A stretch of 64,000 nucleotides of DNA, taken from contig NZ_JZUE01000005.1 of assembly GCF_000969605.1 (NCBI RefSeq), positions 186,001-250,000 of the forward strand, written 5' to 3'. Positions 31,926-43,389 of the stretch are shown here, piece by piece. The notes under the pieces are model-generated. The model had not been told where the DNA came from. It was given only the letters and a program-made list of their open reading frames with translations, and searched no databases. The stretch is from Aquincola tertiaricarbonis (GTDB taxonomy: Bacteria; Pseudomonadota; Gammaproteobacteria; Burkholderiales; Burkholderiaceae_C). A program made the translations under genes and the position numbers. Every line of letters begins with the position of its first letter. Position 1 is the first letter of the stretch.

Positions 31926-31955
31926 GGCCCGCAAGCGCAGCGCGCTTTGCGGGCC
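31926..31955. terminator. Bidirectional hairpin between convergent oxidoreductase and purL
   Basis: The stem GGCCCGCAAGCGC pairs with GCGCTTTGCGGGCC (one bulged T) around a 3-base loop. It lies in the 49-bp gap between two converging genes, so it probably terminates both. It lacks a T-run and begins next to a CCCGAGGGG core resembling the ABC-F insert. Confidence 0.6.
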
Positions 31956-31960
31956 GCCGT

Positions 31961-34900
31961 CTAGCCGAGCGCCCTGCGCGCGTTGTGGAACATCCGCAGC
32001 CACGGGCTGTGCGCCGACACGTCGCCGGGCGTCCAGCTCATCTGCACGTTGCGGAACACCCGCTCCGGATGCGGCATCAGCGCGGTGAAGCGGCCGTCCG
32101 GCGTGGTCACCGAGGTCAGGCCGTCGGGGCTGCCATTGGGGTTGGCCGGGTAGGCCTCGGTCGGCTGGCCCTGGGCATCGATGAAGCGCATCGCGCGCTG
32201 CACCCGCGCCGCGTCGCCGCGCTGCGAGAAGTCGGCAAATCCCTCGCCGTGCGACACCACGATCGGCAGCTTGCTGCCGGCCATGCCGGTGAAGAACACG
32301 CTGGGGCTCTGCAGCACCTCCACCATCGACAGCCGCGCCTCGAACTGCTCGCTCTTGTTGCGGGTGAACTTGGGCCAGGCATCGGCGCCTGGGATGATGG
32401 ACGACAGCGCCGCCAGCATCTGGCAGCCGTTGCACACGCCCAGCGCCAGCGTGTCGGTGCGGCCGAAGAAGGCCGCGAAGGCCTCGGCCAGCTGCGGATT
32501 GAACAGGATGGAGCGTGCCCAGCCTTCGCCGGCACCCAGCGTGTCGCCGTAGCTGAAGCCGCCGCAGGCCACGAAGCCCTGGAACTGGTCGAGCCGCGCG
32601 CGGCCGGACTGCAGGTCGCTCATGTGCACGTCGAAGGTATCGAAGCCGGCCAGCGACATCGCATAGCTCATCTCGACGTGGCTGTTGACGCCCTGCTCGC
32701 GCAGGATGGCCATCTTCGGCTTCGCGCCGCCGATGCCCACCAGCGGCGCCATCTGCGTCACGGCCTCGACCGGGTCGAAGGTCAGGTGCTGGCTCAGGCC
32801 GGCGTCGTCGGGCGCGCCAACAGCCGCATGCTCGGCATCGGCGCAGGCCGGGTTGTCGCGCAGGCGGGCGATGCGCCAGCTCACCTCGTCCCAGGCCTGG
32901 TGCAGCTGCTGCAGCGGCGCGCTGAACACCGCCTTGGCATCGCGGTACACCTCCACCACGCCCTTGGTGTTGGGCTTGCCGATCACATGGCTGTGGCGGC
33001 TCAGGCCGTGGGCGCGCAGCGTGGCCATCACCGCGTCGCGGTCCTCGGTCTTCACCTGGATGACGGCGCCCAGCTCCTCGTTGAACAGCGCCTGCAGCGT
33101 CAGCTCGGTGCGGCGCGCGCTGACCTGCGTGGCCCAGTTCTTCGAGTCGCCGTATTCGGCGCGGCTGTCGGAGATGCCGTCGCCTTCGGTCACCAGCAGG
33201 TCGACGTTCAGGCTCAGGCCCAGGTGGCCGGCGAAGGCCATCTCGCAGGCCGCGGCCCACAGGCCGCCGTCGCTGCGGTCGTGGTAGGCCAGCAGCTTGC
33301 CGTCGGCCCGCAGCGCATTGATGGCAGCCACCAGCGCCTTGAGCTGGGCCGGGTCGTCCACGTCGGGCACCGCATCGCCGAACTGCTGCAGCGTCTGCGC
33401 CAGGATGCTGCCGCCCATGCGGCGCCGGCCCTGGCCCAGGTCGACCAGGATCAGGGTGGTGTCGCCCGGCTGCAGCTGCGGCGTGAGCGTGCCCCGCACG
33501 TCGTCCAGCGTGGCGAAGGCGGTGACCACCAGCGACACCGGCGCCACCACCTGCTTGCCCTGCCCGCCCTCGCTCCAGCGGGTGCGCATCGACAGCGAAT
33601 CCTTGCCCACCGGCACGCCGATGCCCAGCGCGGGGCACAACTCCAGGCCCACGGCCTTGACGGTGTCGTACAGCGCGGCGTCTTCGCCCGGCTCGCCGCA
33701 GGCGGCCATCCAGTTGCAGCTCAGCTTGACGCGCGGCAGGTCGAGCGGCGCGGCCAGCAGGTTGGTGATGGCCTCGGCCACCGCCATGCGGCCGGAGGCC
33801 GGTGCGTCCAGCGCGGCCAGCGGCGTGCGCTCGCCCATGGCCATCGCCTCGCCGCGGAAGCCGGCGTAGTCGGCCAGCGTCACCGCGCAGTCGGCCACCG
33901 GCACCTGCCAGGGGCCGACCATCTGGTCGCGATGGCTCAGGCCGCCGACCGTGCGGTCGCCGATGGTGATGAGGAAGCGCTTGCTGGCCACGGTGGGGTG
34001 ACGCAACACGTCCAGCGCGGCCTGTTCCAGCGTCACGGCGCCCAGGTCCAGCGGGGCGAGCGTGCGCGCCACGCGCTGCACGTCGCGGTGCATCTTGGGC
34101 GGCTTGCCCAGCAGCACGTCCATCGGCATGTCGATCACACGCTCGCCGCCGGGGCCGTCTTCCAGCACCAGTTCGCGGTCGCTGGTGGCCACGCCCACCA
34201 CGGCGAACGGGCAGCGCTCACGCTCGGCCATCGCCTCGAACAGCGGCAGGCCGGCGGGGTCCAGCGCGATGACGTAGCGCTCCTGGCTCTCGTTGCACCA
34301 CACTTCCTTGGGCGCCAGGCCGGTTTCTTCCAGCGGCACCTTGCGCAGGTCGAAGGTGGCGCCCTGGCCCGCGCCGTCCACCAGCTCGGGGAAGGCATTG
34401 CTGATGCCGCCCGCGCCCACGTCGTGGATGGCCATGATCGGGTTGCTGTCGCCCAGGGCCCAGCAATGGTTGATCACTTCCTGCGCGCGGCGCTCGATCT
34501 CCGGGTTGCCGCGCTGCACCGAATCGAAGTCCAGCGCGGCCACGTTGGTGCCCGCCGCCATCGAGCTGGCGGCACCGCCGCCCATGCCGATGCGCATGCC
34601 CGGGCCGCCCAGCTGGATCAGCAGCGTGCCGGGGCCGAAGGGCAGCTTCTTCGTCTGGTCGGCGCGGATGGCGCCCAGGCCGCCGGCGATCATGATGGGC
34701 TTGTGGTAGCCGCGGCGCAGGCCGTCCACCGTCTGCTCGTACACACGGAAGTAGCCGCCCAGCGCGGGCCGGCCGAACTCGTTGTTGAAGGCGGCGCCGC
34801 CCAGCGGACCCTCGATCATGATGTCGAGTGCGCTGGCGATGTGCTCGGGCTTGCCGTAGGGCTGGCGTTCCCAGGGCTCGTCGGTCTCGGGCAGGTTCAG

Positions 34901-35983
34901 GTTGCTGACCGAGAAGCCGGTGAGGCCGGCCTTGGGCTTGGCGCCGCGGCCGGTGGCGCCTTCGTCGCGGATCTCGCCGCCGGCGCCGGTGGACGCACCC
35001 GGGAAGGGCGAGATGGCCGTCGGATGGTTGTGCGTCTCCACCTTCATCAGCACATGCGACAGCTCGCGGCGTGCGGTGTACTGCGGTGCGTTGGTGTAGC
35101 CCTCGGGCGCCCAGCGCTCGATCTCGCCGCCTTCCATCACCGCCGCGTTGTCGTTGTAGGCGATGACGGTGGCCTGCGGGCTGGTCTTCTCGGTGTGGCG
35201 GATCATGCCGAACATCGACACCGGCTGGCGCTCGCCGTCGATGGTGAAGTCGGCATTGAAGATCTTGTGGCGGCAGTGCTCGGAGTTGGCCTGCGCGAAC
35301 ATCATCAGCTCGACGTCGCTGGGGTTGCGGCCGAGGTTCTGGAAGGCGTTGACCAGGTAGTCGATCTCGTCGTCCGACAGCGCCAGGCCGAACTCGCCGT
35401 TGGCCTGCACCAGCGCGCCGCGCCCGGCGCCCAGCACGTCCACGTGCACCAGCGGCTTGGCCGGCTGCTCGTCGAACAGGTGGGCGGCGGCCTCACGCTC
35501 GAAGGCCACGTTCTCGGTCATGCGGTCGTGCAGCAGCGCGGCAGCGGACTGCAGTTCGGCCTCGGTCAGCGGCTTGCTGCCGCCGAGCAGGCCGGTCTTC
35601 AGCGTCAGCCGGTATTCGGTGACACGCTCCACCCGGTGGATGGCGATGCCGCAGTTGTGCGCGATGTCGGTGGCCTTGCTGGCCCAGGGGCTGACGGTGC
35701 CCAGCCGCGGCATCACCACGATGGCCGGGCCCTCGCTGCCGCGGTCTGCCGGGCCGGCGTAGGCATCGCCATAGGTCAGCAGCGCGGCCAGCTTGTCCTG
35801 CGTGGCGGCGTCCAGCGGCGCATCGCTCCACACCCAGTGCACATGGCGCGCGGCCACGCCGGTGATGCGCGGGCTGATGGCCGAAAGCCGGGCCAGCAAC
35901 GCTTGTGCACGGAAGGGCGACAAGGCGTTGCCGCCCTCGAAATGCAAAAGATGCTTGGAAGAAGTGGGCAAGACGGCAGCCAT
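31961..35983 (-). CDS. purL: Phosphoribosylformylglycinamidine synthase
   Basis: A 1340-residue single-chain PurL, the large form of gammaproteobacteria and betaproteobacteria, catalysing step four of purine synthesis. The FGAM domain has [20 protein letters not shown] and [15 protein letters not shown]. The second half-site has [12 protein letters not shown]. The C-terminal class I glutaminase domain has GVCNGCQML with the nucleophile Cys, and the His/Glu end in MPHPERVFR. The start at 35983 ([11 protein letters not shown]) is chosen because the longer frame overlaps map. It is divergent from map with a 79-bp gap. Confidence 0.96.
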   Translation of the reverse strand: MAAVLPTSSKHLLHFEGGNALSPFRAQALLARLSAISPRITGVAARHVHWVWSDAPLDAATQDKLAALLTYGDAYAGPADRGSEGPAIVVMPRLGTVSPWASKATDIAHNCGIAIHRVERVTEYRLTLKTGLLGGSKPLTEAELQSAAALLHDRMTENVAFEREAAAHLFDEQPAKPLVHVDVLGAGRGALVQANGEFGLALSDDEIDYLVNAFQNLGRNPSDVELMMFAQANSEHCRHKIFNADFTIDGERQPVSMFGMIRHTEKTSPQATVIAYNDNAAVMEGGEIERWAPEGYTNAPQYTARRELSHVLMKVETHNHPTAISPFPGASTGAGGEIRDEGATGRGAKPKAGLTGFSVSNLNLPETDEPWERQPYGKPEHIASALDIMIEGPLGGAAFNNEFGRPALGGYFRVYEQTVDGLRRGYHKPIMIAGGLGAIRADQTKKLPFGPGTLLIQLGGPGMRIGMGGGAASSMAAGTNVAALDFDSVQRGNPEIERRAQEVINHCWALGDSNPIMAIHDVGAGGISNAFPELVDGAGQGATFDLRKVPLEETGLAPKEVWCNESQERYVIALDPAGLPLFEAMAERERCPFAVVGVATSDRELVLEDGPGGERVIDMPMDVLLGKPPKMHRDVQRVARTLAPLDLGAVTLEQAALDVLRHPTVASKRFLITIGDRTVGGLSHRDQMVGPWQVPVADCAVTLADYAGFRGEAMAMGERTPLAALDAPASGRMAVAEAITNLLAAPLDLPRVKLSCNWMAACGEPGEDAALYDTVKAVGLELCPALGIGVPVGKDSLSMRTRWSEGGQGKQVVAPVSLVVTAFATLDDVRGTLTPQLQPGDTTLILVDLGQGRRRMGGSILAQTLQQFGDAVPDVDDPAQLKALVAAINALRADGKLLAYHDRSDGGLWAAACEMAFAGHLGLSLNVDLLVTEGDGISDSRAEYGDSKNWATQVSARRTELTLQALFNEELGAVIQVKTEDRDAVMATLRAHGLSRHSHVIGKPNTKGVVEVYRDAKAVFSAPLQQLHQAWDEVSWRIARLRDNPACADAEHAAVGAPDDAGLSQHLTFDPVEAVTQMAPLVGIGGAKPKMAILREQGVNSHVEMSYAMSLAGFDTFDVHMSDLQSGRARLDQFQGFVACGGFSYGDTLGAGEGWARSILFNPQLAEAFAAFFGRTDTLALGVCNGCQMLAALSSIIPGADAWPKFTRNKSEQFEARLSMVEVLQSPSVFFTGMAGSKLPIVVSHGEGFADFSQRGDAARVQRAMRFIDAQGQPTEAYPANPNGSPDGLTSVTTPDGRFTALMPHPERVFRNVQMSWTPGDVSAHSPWLRMFHNARRALG

Positions 35984-36048
35984 GTGAGTGCGCCAGGGGC
36001 GGCGGCAGGGGGACTGGAAGCGAGCCGGCGATTCTAGAAGCTCGATGG

Positions 36049-36054
36049 GATAAT
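36049..36054 (+). promoter_or_regulatory. -10-like GATAAT eight bases before map
   Basis: GATAAT lies eight bases before the map ATG in the purL-map divergent gap. As with dapC and the sensor kinase, the predicted transcript would have almost no leader. No clear -35 element was found. Confidence 0.3.
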
Positions 36055-36062
36055 CCCGCGCC

Positions 36063-36884
36063 ATGACGATCACCCTCAAAACCGGCGCCGACATCGAAGG
36101 CATGCGCATCGCCGGGCGCCTGGCCTCCGAGGTGCTGGACATGCTCACCGAGCACGTCAAGCCGGGCGTGTCCACCGAACACCTGGACAAGCTGGCGCAC
36201 GACCACATCGTGAACGTGCAGGGGGCCATCCCCGCGCCGCTGAACTATGCGCCGCCGGGCTACACGCCCTACCCGAAGTCGATCTGCACCTCGATCAACC
36301 ACCAGGTGTGCCACGGCATCCCGAACGACCGGCCGCTGAAGAACGGGGACATCGTCAACATCGACGTCACCGTCATCAAGGACGGCTGGCACGGCGACAC
36401 CAGCCGCATGTTCATCGTGGGCGAAGGCTCCATCGCGGCCAAGCGGCTGTGCAGCATCACCTTCGACGCCATGTGGAAGGGCATCGCCAAGGTCAGGCCC
36501 GGCGCGCGGCTGGGCGACATCGGCCACGCCATCCAGACCTTCGCCGAGAACCAGGGCTTCTCCATCGTGCGCGAGTTCTGCGGCCACGGCATCGGCAGCA
36601 AGTTCCACGAGGAGCCGCAGGTGCTGCACTATGGCCGCCCGGGCACGCTGGAAGAGCTGAAGGCCGGCATGATCTTCACCATCGAGCCGATGATCAACGC
36701 CGGCAAGCGCGAGATCCGCGAGATGGGCGACGGCTGGACCATCGTCACCAAGGACCGCTCGCTGTCCGCGCAGTGGGAGCACACGGTGCTGGTCACCGAG
36801 ACCGGCTACGAGATCCTCACGCAGTCCGCCGGCACGCCGCCGCCGCCGGCCTTCATCACGGAAGCCAAGGCCGTCTCGGCCTGA
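36063..36884 (+). CDS. map: Methionine aminopeptidase, type I
   Basis: A 273-residue dinuclear metallopeptidase that removes the initiator Met after deformylation. Metal ligands and conserved stretches are [26 protein letters not shown] (two Asp), EFCGHGIG (His), FTIEPM (Glu) and [10 protein letters not shown] (Glu). Length and motifs are standard. glnD begins 4 bp downstream, as in many proteobacteria. The short C-terminal extension ([13 protein letters not shown]) is slightly longer than in E. coli. Confidence 0.96.
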   Translation: MTITLKTGADIEGMRIAGRLASEVLDMLTEHVKPGVSTEHLDKLAHDHIVNVQGAIPAPLNYAPPGYTPYPKSICTSINHQVCHGIPNDRPLKNGDIVNIDVTVIKDGWHGDTSRMFIVGEGSIAAKRLCSITFDAMWKGIAKVRPGARLGDIGHAIQTFAENQGFSIVREFCGHGIGSKFHEEPQVLHYGRPGTLEELKAGMIFTIEPMINAGKREIREMGDGWTIVTKDRSLSAQWEHTVLVTETGYEILTQSAGTPPPPAFITEAKAVSA

Positions 36885-36888
36885 CCGC

Positions 36889-39513
36889 ATGTCCGCCCGC
36901 TTGAACGCAGCGCCGGCGCCGGGCGGGGTCGGCGCACTGCGGCAACGCTTCCGCGACACCAAGCAGCAGTTGATCGAGCACTTCCGCCAGTCGCGGGCCA
37001 CCACGCCCGCGGCCATGCGGTTGATCCGCGGCCTCACCCGCCATGCCGATGCCACGCTGGCCGACCTGTGGCTGCATGCCGGCATGCCGCCGGGCGCCAC
37101 GCTGGTGGCCGTGGGCGGCTATGGCCGCGGCGAGCTGTTCCCCTACTCCGACGTGGACGTGCTGGTGCTGCTGCCGGCCGACAGTGCACTGGGCGCCAAC
37201 GATGCGCTGCGCTCGTCGGTGGAAGGCTTCATCACCGCCTGCTGGGACATCGGGCTGGAGATCGGCTCGTCGGTGCGCACGGTGGCGGAATGCGTGGCCG
37301 AGGCCGCGCGCGACGTGACGGTGCAGACGGCGCTGCTGGAGTCGCGCTACGTGTGCGGCGCCAAGCGGCTGTTCCAGGCCTTCCGCACCGACATCGGCAC
37401 GGCGATGGAGCCCAAGGCCTTCCTGCGCGCCAAGTCGCTGGAGATGCAGCAGCGGCATGTGAAGTACGAGGACACGCCCTACTCGCTGGAGCCCAACTGC
37501 AAGGAAAGCCCGGGCGGCCTGCGGGACCTGCAGATGGTGGTGTGGGTGGCCCGCGCGGCCGGCCTGGGCCGCACCTGGAGCGAGCTGGCGGCCAACGGCC
37601 TGATCACGCCCTTCGAGGTGAAGCAGCTGCAGCGCAACGAAGGCCTGCTCAAGCTGATCCGCGCGCGGCTGCACGTGGTGGCGGGCCGGCGCGAGGACCG
37701 GCTGGTGTTCGACCTGCAGACGGCCGTGGCCGAGAGCTTCGGCTATCGCTCCTCGGGCGGGCAGCGCGCCTCGGAAGTGCTGATGCGCCGCTACTACTGG
37801 GCGGCCAAGGCGGTGAGCCAGCTCAGCCAGATCCTGATGCTGAACATCGAGGAGCGCATCAACGGCTCGGAAGACCTGCCGATGCGACCGATCAACGGCC
37901 GCTTCTTCGACCGCGCCGGCATGCTGGAAGTGGCCAGCGACGACCTCTACCTGCGCGACCCGCATGCGGTGCTGGAGACCTTCCTGGTCTACCAGCAGAC
38001 GGTGGGCGTCAAGGGCCTGTCGGCCCGCACGCTGCGGGCGCTGTACAACGCGCGCAACGTGATGAACACGGCCTTCCGGCACGACCCGGTGAACCGCACG
38101 CGCTTCATGCAGATCCTGCGCGAGCCGGGCGGCCAGACGCATGCCTTCCGGCTGATGAACCAGACCTCGGTGCTGGGCCGCTACCTGTGGGTGTTCCGCC
38201 GCATCGTCGGCCAGATGCAGCACGACCTGTTCCATGTGTACACGGTCGACCAGCACATCCTGATGGTGCTGCGCAACGTGCGGCGCTTCTTCATCCCCGA
38301 GCATGCCCACGAGTACCCGTTCTGCTCGCAGCTGGCCTCGCAGTTCGACCGGCCCTGGGTGCTGTACGTGGCCGCGCTGTTCCACGACGTGGCCAAGGGC
38401 CGCGGCGGCGACCACTCCGACCTGGGCGCGGTGGAGGTGCGGCGCTTCTGCCGCGACCACGGCATCGAGCGCCATGACGCCCAGCTGATCGAGTTCCTGG
38501 TCAAGCACCACCTGACACTCAGCCGCACCGCGCAGAAGGAAGACCTGTCCGACCCCGACGTGATCCAGCGCTTCGCGGCGCTGGTGCGCGACGAGCGCAC
38601 CCTCACCGCGCTGTACCTGCTGACGGTGGCCGACATCCGCGGCACCAGCCCCAAGGTGTGGAACGCCTGGAAGGGCAAGCTGCTGGAGGACTGCTACCGC
38701 TTCACGCTGCGGGCGCTGGGCGGCGCCAAGCCCAACGTGGACGCGGAGATCGAGGCGCGCAAGGCGGAGGCCCGCGCGCTGCTGGCCCTGGCCTCGCAGC
38801 TGCCCGAGACCGAGGCACCGCTGTGGGCCACGCTGGACCTCGGCTACTTCACCCGCCACGACGCCATCGACATCGCCTGGCATGCGCGCATGCTGTGGCG
38901 CCACCTGGCCGCCACCGATCCGGTGGTGCGGGCCAGGGCCTCGTCGGTGGGCGAAGGCCTGCAGGTGCTGGTGTACGCCCCCGACCGGGCCGACCTCTTC
39001 GCCCGCATCTGCGGCTACTTCGACGGCGCCGGCTTCAACATCCAGGACGCCAAGGTGCACACCACGCGCAGCGGCTATGCGCTGGACACCTTCCAGGTGG
39101 TGCATCCGCAGATGGACAACACGCCTTCCAGCTACCGCGACCTGATCTCGCTGGTGGAGGTGCAGCTGATGAAGGCGCTGCAGAGCACCGGCCAGCTGCC
39201 CGAGCCCAGCCGCGGCCGGGTGTCGCGCCGGGTCAAGAGCTTTCCCATCGTGCCGCGGGTCTCGCTGCGGCCCGACGAGCGCGCGCAGCGCTGGCTGCTG
39301 TCCGTCAGCACCAGCGACCGCTCGGGCCTGCTGTATGCCATCGCCCGGGTGCTGGCGCGCCACCAGATCAACCTGCAGCTGGCCAAGATCAGCACCCTGG
39401 GCGAGCGCGTGGAAGACACCTTTCTGGTGGACGGCAGCGCGTTGCAGCGATCCAAGGCACAGTTGCAGATCGAAAGCGAACTGCTCGATGCGGTGGCGCC
39501 CCTGCCGACCTGA
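36889..39513 (+). CDS. glnD: Bifunctional [protein-PII] uridylyltransferase / uridylyl-removing enzyme
   Basis: An 874-residue nitrogen sensor that adds or removes UMP on PII proteins according to glutamine level. The nucleotidyltransferase site is [16 protein letters not shown] (about residues 75-95). The HD uridylyl-removing domain carries [16 protein letters not shown] (about 490-505). Two C-terminal ACT domains follow, the first around 695 ([19 protein letters not shown]) and the last ending in [17 protein letters not shown]. All active-site motifs look intact. It lies 4 bp after map. PII and glutamine synthetase genes are not in the window. Confidence 0.96.
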   Translation: MSARLNAAPAPGGVGALRQRFRDTKQQLIEHFRQSRATTPAAMRLIRGLTRHADATLADLWLHAGMPPGATLVAVGGYGRGELFPYSDVDVLVLLPADSALGANDALRSSVEGFITACWDIGLEIGSSVRTVAECVAEAARDVTVQTALLESRYVCGAKRLFQAFRTDIGTAMEPKAFLRAKSLEMQQRHVKYEDTPYSLEPNCKESPGGLRDLQMVVWVARAAGLGRTWSELAANGLITPFEVKQLQRNEGLLKLIRARLHVVAGRREDRLVFDLQTAVAESFGYRSSGGQRASEVLMRRYYWAAKAVSQLSQILMLNIEERINGSEDLPMRPINGRFFDRAGMLEVASDDLYLRDPHAVLETFLVYQQTVGVKGLSARTLRALYNARNVMNTAFRHDPVNRTRFMQILREPGGQTHAFRLMNQTSVLGRYLWVFRRIVGQMQHDLFHVYTVDQHILMVLRNVRRFFIPEHAHEYPFCSQLASQFDRPWVLYVAALFHDVAKGRGGDHSDLGAVEVRRFCRDHGIERHDAQLIEFLVKHHLTLSRTAQKEDLSDPDVIQRFAALVRDERTLTALYLLTVADIRGTSPKVWNAWKGKLLEDCYRFTLRALGGAKPNVDAEIEARKAEARALLALASQLPETEAPLWATLDLGYFTRHDAIDIAWHARMLWRHLAATDPVVRARASSVGEGLQVLVYAPDRADLFARICGYFDGAGFNIQDAKVHTTRSGYALDTFQVVHPQMDNTPSSYRDLISLVEVQLMKALQSTGQLPEPSRGRVSRRVKSFPIVPRVSLRPDERAQRWLLSVSTSDRSGLLYAIARVLARHQINLQLAKISTLGERVEDTFLVDGSALQRSKAQLQIESELLDAVAPLPT

Positions 39514-39555
39514 GCCGGGCCACCGCGCCAGCCCACGAACAACAACGGACCGCCC

Positions 39556-41085
39556 ATGAACCGACTGCAACAACGCCTGCAGGACATCGCGCCTGCCCGC
39601 CTGGCGGCCATCAAGCGCGGCATCGAAAAAGAGAGCCTGCGCGCGCAGCCCGACGGGGCCCTGGCGCTCACGCCCCACCCGGCCGGGCTGGGTTCGGCGC
39701 TGACCAATCCGCACATCACCACCGACTTCAGCGAGTCGCAACTGGAGCTGGTGACCGGCGTGCACCAGGACGCCCAGGCCGCCATCGACGAGCTCACCCG
39801 CATCCACCAGTTCACCTACCACGTGATGGCGGAGGCGGGCGACGAGATGATGTGGGTCTCCAGCATGCCCTGCGGCCTGCCCACCGACGAGACGATTCCG
39901 CTGGGCCGCTACGGCAGCAGCAACGTCGGCCGTGCCAAGAGCGTCTACCGCATGGGCCTGGGCCACCGCTACGGCCGGCGCATGCAGACCATCTCGGGCA
40001 TCCACTACAACTGGTCGCTGCCGGGCCTGAGCAACGACGAGTACTTCGCGCTGATCCGCAACTTCCGCCGCCAGTCCTTCGTGCTGCTGGTGCTGTTCGG
40101 CGCCTCGCCCGCGGTGTGCGCCAGCTTCGTGGAAGGCCGCCAGCACGAGCTGCAGCCGCTGACCGAGCGCACGCTGCACATGCCCCATGGCACCTCGCTG
40201 CGCATGGGCCGGCTGGGCTACCAGAGCGACGCGCAGGCGTCGCTGTCGGTGAGCTACAACTCGCTGGAAGGCTACGGCGCCAGCCTGCAGGAGGCGCTGA
40301 CCAAGCCCTACCCTGCGTACGAGGCGGTGGGCATCCGCAACCCGGGCGGCGACTACAACCAGCTGGCCACTACGCTGCTGCAGATCGAGAACGAGTTCTA
40401 CGGCACCATCCGGCCCAAGCGCGTGATCTTCCCGGGCGAGCGACCGCTGCATGCGCTGCGCGAGCGCGGCGTGGAGTACGTGGAAGTGCGCTGCATGGAC
40501 CTCGATCCGTTCTTGCCCGCCGGCATCGATGCGGCCACCGCGCGCTTCCTGGACGTGTTCCTGATGCACTGCCTGCTGCAGGACAGCCCGAACGACACGC
40601 CCGACGAGATCGCCGCGCTGGCGCGCAACCAGCACCGCACGGCGGCCCGCGGCCGCGAGCCGGGGCTGACGCTGGAGCGCGGCGGCCGCGAGGTGAAACT
40701 GGCCGACTGGGGCGACGAGGTGCTGGCCGAGTGCGGCCCCATCGCCCAGGCGCTGGACGCTGCCACCGGCGCCGGCAGCGCCTACCGGGATGCGGTGGCT
40801 GCCGCCGTCACCGCCTGGTCGCAGCCCGATTCACTGCCTTCGGCCCGGGTGCTGCAGGCCCTGCGCCAGGAGCACGACGGCTCGTTCATCGGCTTCGCCC
40901 GCGCCCAGTCGCTGCGGACGCAGCGGGCCATGCTGGCCCTGCCCTATCCGCCGGAGATGGCGGCGCACTTCCGCGCCCTGGCCGAGCAGTCGGTGGAGGA
41001 GCAGAAGGCCATCGAGGCGGCCGACACGATGCCGTTCGAGATCTACCGACAGGCCTACCTCGCACCGCGGCGGTTGATCGCCTGA
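39556..41085 (+). CDS. gshA: Glutamate-cysteine ligase
   Basis: A 509-residue enzyme of the proteobacterial class I type, which makes gamma-glutamylcysteine, the first step of glutathione synthesis. Landmarks are IEKESLR, TDFSESQLELVTG, MPCGLP, ISGIHYNWSLP and NQLATTLLQIENEFYG. Length is close to the E. coli enzyme. It follows glnD by 42 bp and probably shares its transcript. Glutathione reductase at 6762 and the glutathione-dependent isomerase at 46350 use the product. gshB is not in the window. Confidence 0.94.
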   Translation: MNRLQQRLQDIAPARLAAIKRGIEKESLRAQPDGALALTPHPAGLGSALTNPHITTDFSESQLELVTGVHQDAQAAIDELTRIHQFTYHVMAEAGDEMMWVSSMPCGLPTDETIPLGRYGSSNVGRAKSVYRMGLGHRYGRRMQTISGIHYNWSLPGLSNDEYFALIRNFRRQSFVLLVLFGASPAVCASFVEGRQHELQPLTERTLHMPHGTSLRMGRLGYQSDAQASLSVSYNSLEGYGASLQEALTKPYPAYEAVGIRNPGGDYNQLATTLLQIENEFYGTIRPKRVIFPGERPLHALRERGVEYVEVRCMDLDPFLPAGIDAATARFLDVFLMHCLLQDSPNDTPDEIAALARNQHRTAARGREPGLTLERGGREVKLADWGDEVLAECGPIAQALDAATGAGSAYRDAVAAAVTAWSQPDSLPSARVLQALRQEHDGSFIGFARAQSLRTQRAMLALPYPPEMAAHFRALAEQSVEEQKAIEAADTMPFEIYRQAYLAPRRLIA

Positions 41086-41088
41086 AGC

Positions 41089-41229
41089 TCAGGGCTCCGG
41101 GTGCTGCGGGTCGAACTCCGGTTCGGCCGGGTCGTTGGGCATCGGCACCTGGCCGTCGTCGGGCTCCACCGGGGGTGAGCCAGGCTGGTTCGGCGGCACG
41201 TCCTGTTCTTCATGCGGGCGGGGCTTCAT
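41089..41229 (-). CDS. Small acidic proline-rich protein
   Basis: A 46-residue protein rich in Pro, Glu and Asp, starting MKPRPHEEQDVPP and ending QHPEP. It has no predicted secondary structure, membrane segment or Cys. AGGAG eight bases before the ATG supports real translation; a longer frame from 41301 runs through the phaB terminator and is less likely. It lies downstream of phaB on the same strand, beyond a terminator, and converges on gshA with 3 bp between stops. The function is unknown. Confidence 0.6.
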   Translation of the reverse strand: MKPRPHEEQDVPPNQPGSPPVEPDDGQVPMPNDPAEPEFDPQHPEP

Positions 41230-41268
41230 CGCGGTACTCCTGGTTGAATGAGCTGGCAGGCGCCATTG

Positions 41269-41292
41269 AAAAAGCCCGCACTTGGCGGGCTT
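41269..41292 (-). terminator. Intrinsic terminator after phaB
   Basis: On the minus strand AAGCCCGC pairs with GCGGGCTT around a 5-base loop and is followed by five T residues. It lies 45 bp past the phaB stop and ends the phaC-phaA-phaB transcript. Confidence 0.8.
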
Positions 41293-41336
41293 GCTTGGCA
41301 AACCGCGGGCCCTGGCGCCCGCGCCTTGTCAATGGC

Positions 41337-42077
41337 TCAGCCCATGTGCAGGCCGCCGTTGCAGCTGAAGTCGGCGCCGGTGGCAAAGCCGGACTCCTCG
41401 CCCGCCAGCCAGGCCACGATGGAGGCGATTTCCTCCGGCGTGCCCAGGCGCTTGATGGGGATGGTGCTGATGATCTTGTCCAGCACGTCCTGGCGGATGG
41501 CCTTGACCATGTCGGTGGCGATGTAGCCCGGGCTCACGGTGTTCACCGTTACGCCCTTGGAAGCCACCTCCTGCGCCAGCGCCATGGTGAAGCCGTGCAT
41601 GCCGGCCTTGGCCGCCGAGTAATTGGTCTGGCCGAACTGGCCCTTCTCGCCATTGACCGACGAGATGTTGATGATGCGGCCCCAGCCCTGGTCCAGCATG
41701 CCGTCGATCACCTGCTTGGTGACGTTGAACATGCTGTCGAGGTTGGTGGACATCACCGCCTGCCAGTCGGCCAGGCTCATCTTGCGGAACTGGCCGTCGC
41801 GGGTGATGCCGGCGTTGTTCACCAGCACGCTGATCTGGCCGTGCTCGGCCTTCACCTTGTCGAATGCGGCGACGGTGGAATCCCAGTCGGCCACGTTGCC
41901 CACCGAGGCGTAGAAGGTGTAGCCCAGCGCGGCCTGCTCATCGAGCCACTTCTTGAAGTCACGGCTCGGGCCGCAGCCGGCGATGACCTTGAAGCCGTCC
42001 TTGTGCAGGCGCTGGCACATCGAGGTGCCGATGCCACCCATGCCACCCGTCACGTACGCCACTTTCTGTGCTGCCAT
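41337..42077 (-). CDS. phaB: Acetoacetyl-CoA reductase
   Basis: A 246-residue short-chain dehydrogenase that reduces acetoacetyl-CoA to (R)-3-hydroxybutyryl-CoA with NADPH. The cofactor site is VTGGMGGIGTSMC. The catalytic Ser is in NISSVNG and the Tyr-Lys pair is in QTNYSAAKAG. The sequence and length fit PhaB closely, and the neighbours phaA and phaC confirm the pathway. AGGAGA-type sequence precedes the ATG. Transcription ends at a clear intrinsic terminator. Confidence 0.95.
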   Translation of the reverse strand: MAAQKVAYVTGGMGGIGTSMCQRLHKDGFKVIAGCGPSRDFKKWLDEQAALGYTFYASVGNVADWDSTVAAFDKVKAEHGQISVLVNNAGITRDGQFRKMSLADWQAVMSTNLDSMFNVTKQVIDGMLDQGWGRIINISSVNGEKGQFGQTNYSAAKAGMHGFTMALAQEVASKGVTVNTVSPGYIATDMVKAIRQDVLDKIISTIPIKRLGTPEEIASIVAWLAGEESGFATGADFSCNGGLHMG

Positions 42078-42127
42078 TCGATATCTCCTCTTGCATCGTC
42101 CGCCGATGCATCACTATGTCCGTTGTC

Positions 42128-42147
42128 GCCCGGGCGACATCCCGGGC
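42128..42147 (-). other. Hairpin in the phaA-phaB gap
   Basis: GCCCGGG pairs with CCCGGGC around a 6-base loop in the 81-bp gap between phaA and phaB. There is no T-run. It could stabilise the upstream message or lower phaB expression; either is a guess. Confidence 0.4.
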
Positions 42148-42158
42148 TTACCCGTGTT

Positions 42159-43337
42159 TCAGCGCTCGACCGTCAGGGCCACGCCCATGCCGCCGCCGAT
42201 GCACAGGCTGGCGATGCCCTTCTTCGCGTTGCGGCGCTGCATCTCGTGCAGTAGCGTCACCAGGATGCGGCAGCCTGACGCACCGATCGGGTGGCCGATG
42301 GCGATGGCGCCGCCATTGACGTTGACCTTGCTCAGGTCCCAGCCCATCTCATTGTTGACGGCGCAGGCCTGTGCAGCGAAGGCTTCGTTGATCTCCAGCA
42401 GGTCGAGGTCCTGGGCCTTCCAGCCGGCGCGCTGCAGCGCCTTCTGCGAGGCGGGCACCGGGCCCATGCCCATGTAGGCCGGGTCCAGCGCCACGGTGGC
42501 GTAGCTGGCCAGGCGGGCCAGCGGCGTCAGGCCCAGCTGCTCGGCCTTCTTGGCCGTCATCAGCACCACGCCGGCGGCGCCGTCGTTGATGCCCGAGGCA
42601 TTGCCGGCGGTCACCGAGCCGGCCTTGTCGAAGGCGGGACGCAGGCCGGCCAGGGCTTCGGCGGTGGTCTTCTTGTTGATGAACTCGTCGGCATCGAACA
42701 GCACCGGGTCGCCCTTCTTCTGCGGGATGCTCACCGGCACGATCTCGTCCTTGAACTTGCCGGCTTCCTGCGCGGCCACGGCCTTCTGCTGCGAGGCCAG
42801 GGCGAAGGCGTCCTGCTTCTCGCGGCTGATCTCATACTTCTTGGCCACGTTCTCGGCGGTGATGCCCATGTGGTACCGGTTGTACACGTCGAACAGGCCA
42901 TCGTTGATCATGGTGTCGACCATCTTCCAGTCGCCCATGCGCTGGCCGTCGCGCGAGCCCATCAGCACGTGCGGCGACGCGCTCATGTTCTCCTGGCCGC
43001 CGGCGATGACGATCTCGGAATCACCGTCGCGGATGGCCTGCGCGCCCAGCATCACGGCCTTCAGGCCGGAGCCGCACACGGCGTTGATGGTGAGGGCCGG
43101 CACGCTCTGCGGCAGGCCGCCCTTGATCACGCTCTGGCGCGCCGGGTTCTGCCCCGAGCCGGCGGTCAGCACCTGGCCGAGGATCACTTCGTTGATCTGG
43201 TCGCCGGCCAGGCGCGCACGCTCCAGCAGGGCGGCGATCACCGTGGCGCCGAGTTCGGGCGCGGCGATCTTCGAGAGGGAACCACCGAACTTGCCCACGG
43301 CAGTTCGGGCGGCGGCGACGATGACGATGTCGGTCAT
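42159..43337 (-). CDS. phaA: Acetyl-CoA acetyltransferase (beta-ketothiolase)
   Basis: A 392-residue thiolase that condenses two acetyl-CoA to acetoacetyl-CoA. The acyl-binding cysteine is Cys88 in INAVCGSGLKA. The active-site His is in GGAIAIGHPIGASG and the second Cys in CIGGGMGVAL. NEAFAAQ is also present. ATG at 43337 gives the normal MTDIVIVAAARTAVG opening, with GGAGAC before it. It lies between phaC and phaB on one strand and forms the start of the PHB route. Confidence 0.96.
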   Translation of the reverse strand: MTDIVIVAAARTAVGKFGGSLSKIAAPELGATVIAALLERARLAGDQINEVILGQVLTAGSGQNPARQSVIKGGLPQSVPALTINAVCGSGLKAVMLGAQAIRDGDSEIVIAGGQENMSASPHVLMGSRDGQRMGDWKMVDTMINDGLFDVYNRYHMGITAENVAKKYEISREKQDAFALASQQKAVAAQEAGKFKDEIVPVSIPQKKGDPVLFDADEFINKKTTAEALAGLRPAFDKAGSVTAGNASGINDGAAGVVLMTAKKAEQLGLTPLARLASYATVALDPAYMGMGPVPASQKALQRAGWKAQDLDLLEINEAFAAQACAVNNEMGWDLSKVNVNGGAIAIGHPIGASGCRILVTLLHEMQRRNAKKGIASLCIGGGMGVALTVER

Positions 43338-43389
43338 GGGATGTCTCCTGTATGGACCGGTGTGGATGGAATGCTGGAACCGGGCGCCG